NCBI GenBank assembly: GCA_022574065.1
Contig: JACZST010000099.1
Coordinates: 1-7,154 of the forward strand
Reading direction: 5' to 3'
DNA: 7,154 bases
Source of the DNA: Acidobacteriota bacterium
GTDB lineage: Bacteria > Actinomycetota > Acidimicrobiia > Spongiisociales > UBA5794
Made by a program: the position numbers and the translations under genes. The notes below the pieces were generated by a model. That model did not search any database, was not told the origin of the DNA, and saw nothing but the letters and a program-made list of their open reading frames with translations. This document shows, one piece after another, positions 1 to 5,097 of the stretch; the stretch's first letter is position 1; each line of letters starts with the position of its first letter.

Positions 1-85
1 CGCCCCCGAGCTGGTGCGTTCCATCTATCGGATCAAGGCACCCGAGGGTGAAGAGGGGATACAGCTCACCAAGGGGTGGGGTTGA
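1..85 (+). CDS. ABC transporter permease, C-terminal fragment (upstream partner)
   Basis: This is the 3' end of a gene that begins outside the window. The frame read from base 2 gives 27 residues starting APELVRSIYRIKAP and ends at TGA 83-85. A tail of the form 'APELVR-aromatic-R' after the last membrane helix is what I expect from the first permease (BmpB/YufP/NupB type, BPD_transp_2 family) of nucleoside ABC transporters. That family recognition rests on a short segment. Its stop overlaps the start of the next permease by one base (TGATG), which supports co-translation of two permeases forming one heterodimeric channel. The ATPase and substrate-binding lipoprotein would be expected further upstream. 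Confidence 0.65.
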   Translation, partial: APELVRSIYRIKAPEGEEGIQLTKGWG

Positions 86-1359
86 TGACCGACATCGCCA
101 TCTCCGCGACCGAGGTCGAGGCGCGAACGACCCCCGAGCAGCGGCGGGCAACCATCGTCGGGGTGATCCTCGTTGCGCTCGCCGGGTTCGTGTTCTGGGC
201 GTTCGGGCTCAACGTCGCTGGCGATCTCGACTCCACGTTCAAGTTATCGCTGCCAACCGACCGCTTTCAAGGGATCGAGTGGACCGTCAACACGCAGTTG
301 CTCGGGTTCGTTGTTGCCGGCATCCTCGCCTTCCTCGGTGGTGTCGTGCTGCGCCGCTCGCACCTCAAGTGGACGAACCGGATCCTTGCCGTCGGAATGG
401 TGTTCTTCGTCCTCGCCTTCCTCGCCTGGGCCGCCGGCGGCAAGTCGTTCAGCTTCGTCGGCATGCTGCGGTCCACGGTCATCCTGTCCGTGCCGGTAAC
501 GCTGGGTGCGCTCACCGGGCTCATGTGCGAGCGAGTTGCCATCATCAACATCGCCATCGAGGGCCAGCTGCTGACCGCGGCGTTCGTCGGCACCATTCTC
601 GGCTCAGCGTTTGGTCCCTGGGTCGGGTTGTTCGGAGCCCTGGTCTCGGGTGCGCTCCTCGGTGCGGTACTTGCGGTCCTCTCCATCAAATACCGGGTGG
701 ATCAGATCATCGCCGGCGTCGTGATCAACATCTTCGCCCTCGGTCTCACCTCGTTCCTCGCCTCACGCGTGTTGGCAGAGGCTCCGCACTTCAATGAGCC
801 TGGCCGGTTTACGCCGTGGCCGATCCCCATCCTGTCAGACATCCCGATCCTGGGCCCGGTATTCTTCGATCACTCGTTCTTCGTCTACGGGATGTTCATC
901 CTCGTGATCGTCATCCACTTCGGGCTGTTCTACACCCGGTGGGGCCTTCGCTCGCGATCGGTTGGCGAGCATCCGGAGGCCGCAGACACCGTCGGCATCA
1001 ACGTCTATCGCACCCGATACCGAAACGTCATCCTCGGCGGTCTGATCGCCGGTTTCGGTGGTGCGTTCATAACGCTGTCGCAGGTACCGAGGTTCGAGGA
1101 GAACATGACCGCAGGGATCGGGTTCATCGGGCTCGCCGCAATGATTTTCGGTCGTTGGATGCCGTTTGGGGTGCTCGGCGCCGGGCTCGTGTTCGGATTC
1201 GCCAGGGGCCTACAAACCAAGCTGGGCATCCTGGGCGCGCCGATCCCTTCGGAGTTCCTGTCGATGACGCCCTACATCGTCACCATCATCGTCGTTGCCG
1301 GTGTCGTCGGAAAGGCACGGCCACCGGCAGCCGACGGTCAGCCCTACATCAAGGATTAA
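85..1359 (+). CDS. ABC transporter permease, BmpC/YufQ-like (probable nucleoside uptake)
   Basis: A 424-aa polytopic inner-membrane protein, probably one half of the translocation channel of an ABC importer for nucleosides or related BMP-family substrates. About ten hydrophobic segments are visible (roughly residues 23-41, 72-89, 98-117, 131-145, two within 165-200, 206-227, 264-282, 313-333, two within 344-375, 394-410). BPD_transp_2-type signatures are INIAIEGQLLTAA (155-167), YRVDQIIAGVVIN (203-215), the cytoplasmic loop WGLRSRSVGEHPEAADTVGI (286-305), GFIGLAAMIFGRWMPFG (346-362) and the late MTPYIVTIIV. The loop with EHPEAA contacts the ATPase in this family. I chose ATG 85 because it sits in the TGATG overlap with the preceding permease and follows AGGGG at 72-76; an in-frame GTG at 76 would add only three residues. 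The first roughly 130 residues, with extra helices and a periplasmic stretch, are longer than in minimal family members. The exact substrate cannot be read from the permease alone. Confidence 0.88.
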   Translation: MTDIAISATEVEARTTPEQRRATIVGVILVALAGFVFWAFGLNVAGDLDSTFKLSLPTDRFQGIEWTVNTQLLGFVVAGILAFLGGVVLRRSHLKWTNRILAVGMVFFVLAFLAWAAGGKSFSFVGMLRSTVILSVPVTLGALTGLMCERVAIINIAIEGQLLTAAFVGTILGSAFGPWVGLFGALVSGALLGAVLAVLSIKYRVDQIIAGVVINIFALGLTSFLASRVLAEAPHFNEPGRFTPWPIPILSDIPILGPVFFDHSFFVYGMFILVIVIHFGLFYTRWGLRSRSVGEHPEAADTVGINVYRTRYRNVILGGLIAGFGGAFITLSQVPRFEENMTAGIGFIGLAAMIFGRWMPFGVLGAGLVFGFARGLQTKLGILGAPIPSEFLSMTPYIVTIIVVAGVVGKARPPAADGQPYIKD

Positions 1360-1392
1360 GAGTCGCAAGTCACAAGACGCATGACATAAGAC
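1360..1392. repeat. Heptamer repeat array, copy 1 (at permease stop)
   Basis: Read on the + strand, this is GAGTC followed by four degenerate heptamers: GCAAGTC (1365-1371), ACAAGAC (1372-1378), GCATGAC (1379-1385) and ATAAGAC (1386-1392), against the consensus GCAAGWC. It starts on the base immediately after the permease stop codon. The orientation is opposite to copies 2 and 3, so GAGTCGCAAG here pairs perfectly with CTTGCGACTC at 1428-1437 and at 1510-1519. The function is unknown. It could act as a structured 3' end. Confidence 0.75.
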
Positions 1393-1401
1393 AAGGAGCG
1401 A

Positions 1402-1437
1402 TCTTGCTTGGGACTTGGACTTGCGGTCTTGCGACTC
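1402..1437. repeat. Heptamer repeat array, copy 2
   Basis: In the opposite orientation to copy 1, the minus strand reads GAGTC-GCAAGAC-CGCAAGTC-CAAGTC-CCAAGCAAGA. It shares a perfect 16-bp direct repeat, TCTTGCTTGGGACTTG, with copy 3 (1402-1417 and 1491-1506), and both end in GTCTTGCGACTC. The longer shared block suggests copies 2 and 3 arose by duplication of one unit of about 90 bp. Confidence 0.75.
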
Positions 1438-1490
1438 AGTGGTTGAGAGACCCAGGTCAGAAGTCACCTGACACGCGAGACAGGGGGCGG

Positions 1491-1519
1491 TCTTGCTTGG
1501 GACTTGCGTCTTGCGACTC
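1491..1519. repeat. Heptamer repeat array, copy 3 (at stop of minus-strand gene)
   Basis: The minus strand reads GAGTC-GCAAGAC-GCAAGTC-CCAAGCAAGA, beginning one base after the TAA stop (1523-1521) of the minus-strand zinc-ribbon gene. The 14 bases from that stop inward, TAAAGAGTCGCAAG, match TTAAGAGTCGCAAG at 1356-1369 at 13 of 14 positions. The convergent intergenic region is therefore bounded by near-perfect inverted ends that include both stop codons. Confidence 0.75.
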
Positions 1520-1520
1520 T

Positions 1521-2360
1521 TTAGGTGTCGGTACCGAAGAACTGCACGGACAACAGCGCCAGCTCGTCGAACGGCGGCTTGTCGCCGGCCGACTCGGCGG
1601 GATAGGTGCTCATCACCTGGATCGTCAGCTCCCGCGTCCCCAGGCTGGCGATGGGGATCCGTTGCGGGTCGTTGACATTGTCGAGCCGACCCGAGAAATC
1701 GACGGTCAGATCGTCGGTCGTGATCAGGTATCCCTGGATCTTGTAGTTCCGTTTGAAGCCCTCATCGTCGAGCAGGTTCTGCAATTCGATTTCGGTGATG
1801 CTCACCGGATCAGAGAACGTGAACGTCAGCACGGCGCCGATCCCGTGCAGGCTTTCGTCGTTCCAGTGCGTCGAAGGGTCGCCGTCGATGAGGTTCTCCG
1901 GTTCCCAGCCGGCCAGGAACGAGCTGGCATCGACCGAGGAGGCGAACAACTCCTTGACCGCCACCGGGATCGTGGTTGGCGCGGAGGTCGTCGACGTCGG
2001 TTGCGCCGTGCTGTCACCTCTGAATACGTTGAATACCAGGGCGGCGAGCGCAACCAACAGGATCATGGCGGCGAGCACCCCAAGCGCCCTGGCACCGGGA
2101 GAGGTCCGCAGTGTTGGCGGTGGCGCAACCGGCAGCGATTCCTGGCTGAGCCGGGCGCCGCATTGCTCGCAGTGGCGGTTGTATTCGGGGTTGGCCGACC
2201 CACATGAAGGGCAAGCGACCGTCGTCACGTCGGTCACTGCACCAGCGGAGGCCGCCGCCGGGTGGTACCCGGGCTCCGGCCTATCGCTGCTCGGGGGTGG
2301 GCCTTCATCGAGCTCAAATGGCTCGAACAGGTCATCGAAATCGGGTGTGTCCTTGTCCAT
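1521..2360 (-). CDS. Membrane-anchored zinc-ribbon / discoidin-like domain protein
   Basis: A 279-aa protein of unknown role. The layout, in order, is: an acidic, proline-rich N-terminus (1-45); a zinc ribbon with C50-x2-C53 and C64-x2-C67 (CPSCGSANPEYNRHCEQC); a Pro-rich linker; one transmembrane helix at about 91-113; a Thr/Ser/Pro-rich spacer (about 115-132); and a C-terminal beta-rich domain at about 137-279. That last domain carries features of discoidin / F5-8 type C or 'NADase-type glycan-binding' modules: ASSVDASS, ENLIDGDPSTHW, then VLTFTF and ITEIELQN. The inferred topology puts the zinc ribbon inside the cell and the binding domain outside. I chose ATG at 2360 because GAGGTG lies 6 nt upstream on the minus strand (plus 2372-2367); upstream in-frame ATGs at 2405 and 2456 lack such a site and would overlap the divergent small gene. 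It ends convergently with the permease. The external domain may bind a surface polysaccharide, which is inference only. Confidence 0.8.
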   Translation of the reverse strand: MDKDTPDFDDLFEPFELDEGPPPSSDRPEPGYHPAAASAGAVTDVTTVACPSCGSANPEYNRHCEQCGARLSQESLPVAPPPTLRTSPGARALGVLAAMILLVALAALVFNVFRGDSTAQPTSTTSAPTTIPVAVKELFASSVDASSFLAGWEPENLIDGDPSTHWNDESLHGIGAVLTFTFSDPVSITEIELQNLLDDEGFKRNYKIQGYLITTDDLTVDFSGRLDNVNDPQRIPIASLGTRELTIQVMSTYPAESAGDKPPFDELALLSVQFFGTDT

Positions 2361-2366
2361 CCGACG

Positions 2367-2372
2367 CACCTC
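2367..2372 (-). promoter_or_regulatory. Ribosome binding site deciding the zinc-ribbon gene start
   Basis: GAGGTG on the minus strand sits 6 nt before ATG 2360. It is the only good Shine-Dalgarno match near the three in-frame ATGs of this gene, so it selects the shortest form. Confidence 0.6.
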
Positions 2373-2390
2373 GGGAGTCGTCTCGCCCGG

Positions 2391-2396
2391 TATTGT
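2391..2396 (+). promoter_or_regulatory. Putative -10 box, leaderless start of small membrane protein gene
   Basis: TATTGT matches the actinobacterial TANNNT -10 pattern and ends 7 nt before ATG 2404. Transcription would start at or next to the start codon, giving a leaderless mRNA. No convincing -35 is visible. The box lies inside the divergent promoter region of the minus-strand zinc-ribbon gene. Confidence 0.45.
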
Positions 2397-2403
2397 GCCA
2401 CGC

Positions 2404-2523
2404 ATGTCGTTTATCGCGCAGGTACGCGTCGCGGAGCCGTGGACGATGTGGAACATACTCGGAATGATCCTGCTGGTTTCCGTGCTGGCCGCAGCGATCT
2501 ACGCCGCGACGCGACGCGGCTGA
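2404..2523 (+). CDS. Small single-pass membrane protein (39 aa)
   Basis: A 39-residue product running from MSFIAQVRVAEPW to ATRRG, ending at TGA 2521-2523. A short polar and aromatic N-terminus is followed by one hydrophobic helix (about residues 17-35, WNILGMILLVSVLAAAIYAA) and a positively charged C-terminus (TRRG). The positive-inside rule would place that end in the cytoplasm. Support for a real gene comes from a TANNNT box exactly 7 nt before the ATG, a coherent membrane segment, and its position in a gap not used by the minus-strand gene if that gene starts at 2360. It is divergent from the zinc-ribbon membrane gene, so a shared function at the membrane is possible. I do not recognise a family. 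It could instead be a chance frame, since the same frame stays open a long way upstream as an antisense shadow of the zinc-ribbon gene. Confidence 0.5.
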   Translation: MSFIAQVRVAEPWTMWNILGMILLVSVLAAAIYAATRRG

Positions 2524-2536
2524 GCAACTTCGTATT

Positions 2537-2569
2537 GACTTGCGACTTGCGTCTTGCGTCTTGCGACTC
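2537..2569. repeat. Heptamer repeat array, copy 4 (cleanest)
   Basis: Four perfect tandem heptamers, GACTTGC, GACTTGC, GTCTTGC, GTCTTGC (2537-2564), are closed by GACTC (2565-2569). The minus strand therefore reads GAGTC(GCAAGAC)2(GCAAGTC)2. It fills most of the gap between the small membrane gene stop (2523) and the radA promoter, in the same orientation as copies 2 and 3. The alternating A/T at one position of an otherwise fixed heptamer is shared by all copies. Confidence 0.85.
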
Positions 2570-2590
2570 ATTCCTGTCACACCTACCCCG

Positions 2591-2596
2591 TAGCGT
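2591..2596 (+). promoter_or_regulatory. Putative -10 box of radA, leaderless
   Basis: TAGCGT fits TANNNT and ends 6 nt before the radA ATG at 2603. No Shine-Dalgarno sequence lies between them, so a leaderless radA transcript is the simplest reading. A -35 match is not apparent at the usual spacing. Confidence 0.5.
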
Positions 2597-2602
2597 GTCT
2601 TC

Positions 2603-3913
2603 ATGGCCTCATATCGGTGCACGACATGCGAATACACCACAGCCCGTTGGATGGGGTTCTGCCCCCAGTGCCGAACCACCGGGACGCTGAGCGAGCAAAA
2701 AGCCCACGCCGGCGACACCCTCCCGATTGCGATCACCGAGGTCGCACCCGCCGCCGGCGGACAGCGCCTGGCGACCGGCATCGATGAGTTCGACCGGGTG
2801 CTCGGTGGGGGCATCGTTGCCGGCTCGGTTACTCTGGTCGCCGGGGAACCCGGTGTCGGCAAGTCAACCTTGGTGCTCGAGGTTGCTGCCGCACTGGATG
2901 GCACCGCCCTCATCGTGTCTGGAGAGGAGTCGCTGAACCAGATCAGGATGCGGGCCGACCGGATCGGTGCGCTCGTCGAGCACGTTTCGATCGCTGCCGA
3001 GCGCGACGTGACCGCGATCCTGGCCATGATCGAATCCGGTCGTTTCGACCTCGTCGTCGTCGACTCGATCCAGACGGTCAGCGTGCCGACGCGGGCGGGG
3101 GGTACGGGTGGTCCGGCTCAAGTTCGAGAGGCGGCGGCTCAGCTGATCTCCGGCGCCAAATCCTCGGAGACGGCCATGGTCATGACCGGTCATGTCACCA
3201 AAGACGGGTCCATCGCCGGGCCGAAACTCCTCGAGCACATGGTCGACGTGGTCATCACGATCGAGGGTGATCCACACCGTGGGCTCCGCTTTCTCCGTTG
3301 TGTGAAGAACCGCCACGGGTCCGTCGACGAGGTAGGAATTTTCGAGATGCTGCCCGATGGTCTGCGTGCCGTTGCCGATCCCAGCGCCACGCTGATAGCA
3401 GGTCGGGACGCGGCCGCACCGGGGAGCGTGCTGTTCCCGACGATCGACGGGTTACGCTCGCTGGTAGTCGAGGTGCAGGCCCTGGTCGTACCCTCGGCGG
3501 CCGCCCAGCCGCGGAGAAGTGTCAAGGGCTTGCCTGCGGCCCGCGTCCATCAGATCCTGGCCGCGCTCGAGCGGCATGCCGACCTACCGCTGGGTCGTCA
3601 TGAGGTTTACGTGTCGGCCATGGGCGGATTGCAGCTCAGCGAGCCCGCCGCCGACCTCGCGGTGGCGTTGGCGGTAGCGTCGGCGGCGTCGGGCATTGCC
3701 ATCACCGATGTTGCCGCCTGGGGTGAGGTCGGACTCACCGGGGAGCTGCGCGGGGTACCGCATCGGCAGCGGCGCCGCGCCGAGGTCGCGCGCCTCGGCA
3801 TTGGTGGGATCATCGACGGGTCGAAGTATCCGCATCTCGTCGATGCGCTCGTCGAGGCGGGCCTGGCTGCGGCGACGATCCGCCCCGGCAGAACAGCGGG
3901 GACCGCGCACTGA
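2603..3913 (+). CDS. radA: DNA repair protein RadA
   Basis: A 436-aa RecA-like ATPase that drives branch migration of recombination intermediates with RecA; cytoplasmic and DNA-bound. Domains in order: N-terminal zinc finger C6-x2-C9...C20-x2-C23 (YRCTTCEYTTARWMGFCPQC); ATPase core with Walker A GEPGVGKS (81-88), the GEES motif (107-110) and Walker B DLVVVDSIQ (149-157); the RadA-specific KNRxG motif (235-239); and a C-terminal Lon-protease-like P domain (about 285-425, with EPAADLAVALAVA and GEVGLTGELRGV). Its length is normal for the family. The ATG at 2603 puts the first cysteine at residue 6, as usual, and lies 6 nt after a TANNNT box. The KNRxG motif reads KNRHG where most RadA proteins I know have Phe. 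disA follows after 60 nt, the classic radA-disA pairing of Gram-positives. Confidence 0.96.
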   Translation: MASYRCTTCEYTTARWMGFCPQCRTTGTLSEQKAHAGDTLPIAITEVAPAAGGQRLATGIDEFDRVLGGGIVAGSVTLVAGEPGVGKSTLVLEVAAALDGTALIVSGEESLNQIRMRADRIGALVEHVSIAAERDVTAILAMIESGRFDLVVVDSIQTVSVPTRAGGTGGPAQVREAAAQLISGAKSSETAMVMTGHVTKDGSIAGPKLLEHMVDVVITIEGDPHRGLRFLRCVKNRHGSVDEVGIFEMLPDGLRAVADPSATLIAGRDAAAPGSVLFPTIDGLRSLVVEVQALVVPSAAAQPRRSVKGLPAARVHQILAALERHADLPLGRHEVYVSAMGGLQLSEPAADLAVALAVASAASGIAITDVAAWGEVGLTGELRGVPHRQRRRAEVARLGIGGIIDGSKYPHLVDALVEAGLAAATIRPGRTAGTAH

Positions 3914-3958
3914 CGATTGCGACTAGCGGCTCAGGAGAGGCCACCCATTGGCGTGGGC

Positions 3959-3964
3959 TAGCCT
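3959..3964 (+). promoter_or_regulatory. Putative -10 box of disA
   Basis: TAGCCT fits TANNNT and ends 9 nt before the disA ATG (3974). Initiation about 6-7 nt downstream would leave a leader of only a few bases with no room for a ribosome site. The 60-nt radA-disA gap otherwise holds only a weak 8-bp match to the heptamer repeat (TTGCGACT at 3917-3924). Confidence 0.4.
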
Positions 3965-3973
3965 GCGGTCCGG

Positions 3974-5035
3974 ATGGCCACAGTTTCCACCCCGCCGCTC
4001 GAGGTGCTGCGCCGTTTTGCGCCAGGCACGACGTTGCGTGAGGCTGCCCGCCTGATCTTCAACCAGGGAACCGGAGCGCTGATCGTCATCGCGTCGGGGG
4101 ATCGCGTCGACGAGCTGTCGACAGGCGGGTTTCGGCTCGTCGACGTGCCGTTGACCGCACAACGAATCGCTGAGCTCGCCAAGATGGACGGTGGGATCGT
4201 CATCGATAGCGACACCAACACGATCGAGCGGGCCAATGTCCACTTCAACCCCGATCCGACCATCCCGACCAAAGAGACCGGCACCCGCTTTCGCACTGCG
4301 GAGCGGATGGCGCTGCAGACCGGGTTGGCGGTGCTTGCGGTGAGCGAGGAGGGCCGCAACGTCGCCGTGCTGTTCGCCGGAGACACTCGTGTGGTGCTCC
4401 AGGCGCCGATGACGCTGTTGGCGGTGGCCAACCAGCGGCTGCAGTCGCTGGAGCGGCTGCGACGGCGTCTCGATGAGGCGATCGTCCGCCTCAACCAATA
4501 CGAAGACGACGGCATCGTCACGCTACGCGACGCAGTCATGGTGATCCAGCGAGCGATGCTGGTCCTGCGCAACGTCGACGATCTCGAGGCGCTGGCCGTG
4601 GAACTCGGAGACGAGGCGCCGATGGTCCAACTCCAGGCCAGCGATCTGGCCACCGGAGTGGCATCGATCGTCGAGCTGATCAACATCGACTACCAGGACC
4701 GAAAGCCGAGACGCGGATCGTCGGCATTCGGACGGCTCGACAGGGTGGCGACCGAAGACCTGTATCAGACCGCAACCGTCGCCCAGGCGATCGGGTTGAC
4801 TCCCCTCGATGCGGAGGTGAGCCCGCGAGGGGCGCGAGCGCTGGCCTCGGTTCCACGGCTACCTGAGAGTGTCAGGGAAGCCATCATGCGCAAGTTCGGA
4901 ACCATCGCCCGGCTCAGGGCCGCCACCGTCGGCGAGCTGGACGATGTGGAGGGGGTCGGTCCGGCCAGGGCAGCTCGGATCCGGGCATACCTCGACCAAC
5001 TCCCCCATTCCAGAGGCCCGTCGACACCCGACTGA
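3974..5035 (+). CDS. disA: DNA integrity scanning diadenylate cyclase DisA, variant active-site motifs
   Basis: A 353-aa protein matching DisA along its whole length. DisA makes c-di-AMP from two ATP, scans DNA, and is inhibited by branched structures. The N-terminal DAC domain (about 1-150) contains GTGALIVIA (32-40), GGFRLVDVPL, LAKMDGGIVI (68-77), ANVHFNPDPTIPT (87-99), ETGTRFRTAERMALQTG (101-117) and a late ANQRLQSLERLRRRLDE. A central helical linker follows (about 155-310). The C-terminus has a helix-hairpin-helix DNA-binding motif (LDDVEGVGPARAARIRAYL, 322-340). The canonical active-site motifs are DGA and RHR. Here they read D72-G-G74 and R105-F106-R107, keeping the catalytic Asp and both Arg but changing Ala to Gly and His to Phe. 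Downstream of radA, as in many Gram-positives. It could be an active variant, a weakened enzyme, or mainly a DNA-scanning protein; the identity as DisA is secure, its activity is not. Confidence 0.92.
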   Translation: MATVSTPPLEVLRRFAPGTTLREAARLIFNQGTGALIVIASGDRVDELSTGGFRLVDVPLTAQRIAELAKMDGGIVIDSDTNTIERANVHFNPDPTIPTKETGTRFRTAERMALQTGLAVLAVSEEGRNVAVLFAGDTRVVLQAPMTLLAVANQRLQSLERLRRRLDEAIVRLNQYEDDGIVTLRDAVMVIQRAMLVLRNVDDLEALAVELGDEAPMVQLQASDLATGVASIVELINIDYQDRKPRRGSSAFGRLDRVATEDLYQTATVAQAIGLTPLDAEVSPRGARALASVPRLPESVREAIMRKFGTIARLRAATVGELDDVEGVGPARAARIRAYLDQLPHSRGPSTPD

Positions 5036-5045
5036 GCTCGCATCG

Positions 5046-5067
5046 GTACCGGTCCCGTCGCCGGTAC
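5046..5067. promoter_or_regulatory. Inverted repeat overlapping the carD promoter
   Basis: Perfect 7-bp arms GTACCGG (5046-5052) and CCGGTAC (5061-5067) surround an 8-nt spacer, in the 62-nt disA-carD gap. The right arm overlaps the putative -10 box of carD. It could be an operator or part of a disA 3' hairpin. There is no T-run, so a classical terminator is unlikely. Confidence 0.35.
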
Positions 5068-5070
5068 ACT
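5065..5070 (+). promoter_or_regulatory. Putative -10 box of carD
   Basis: TACACT fits TANNNT. Initiation near 5077 would give a leader of about 20 nt that contains AGGTGAG (5089-5095), so carD appears leadered, unlike radA and the small membrane gene. No -35 match is seen. Confidence 0.4.
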
Positions 5071-5097
5071 GCCGGAATCCGCGTCCCCAGGTGAGCC

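Noticed and set aside
1453..1472. Short inverted repeats (CAGGT/ACCTG and GTCAG/CTGAC) between heptamer copies 2 and 3
   Set aside because: Five-base arms in competing registers and no T-run; not distinguishable from chance.
1360..1520. CRISPR array
   Set aside because: The units are 7 bp with no unique spacers and inverted copies, and there are no cas genes nearby.
816..2207. Long + strand open frame crossing the permease, the repeat region and the zinc-ribbon gene
   Set aside because: It spans an intergenic repeat region and overlaps two supported genes out of frame, has His/Arg-rich composition and no motifs, and is open only because the GC-rich sequence has few stops.
1753..2403. Upstream extension of the small membrane protein frame
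   Set aside because: It is antisense to the zinc-ribbon gene, Ser-rich and without domain features. Only the last 39 codons after the TANNNT box look like a gene.
3917..3924. Fifth heptamer-repeat copy after radA (TTGCGACT)
   Set aside because: Only 8 bp match with no tandem unit. It could be a decayed copy but is too short to annotate.
3923..4686. Two long minus-strand open frames opposite disA
   Set aside because: High-GC antisense shadows rich in Arg and Ser with no recognisable domain. disA on the + strand is unmistakable.
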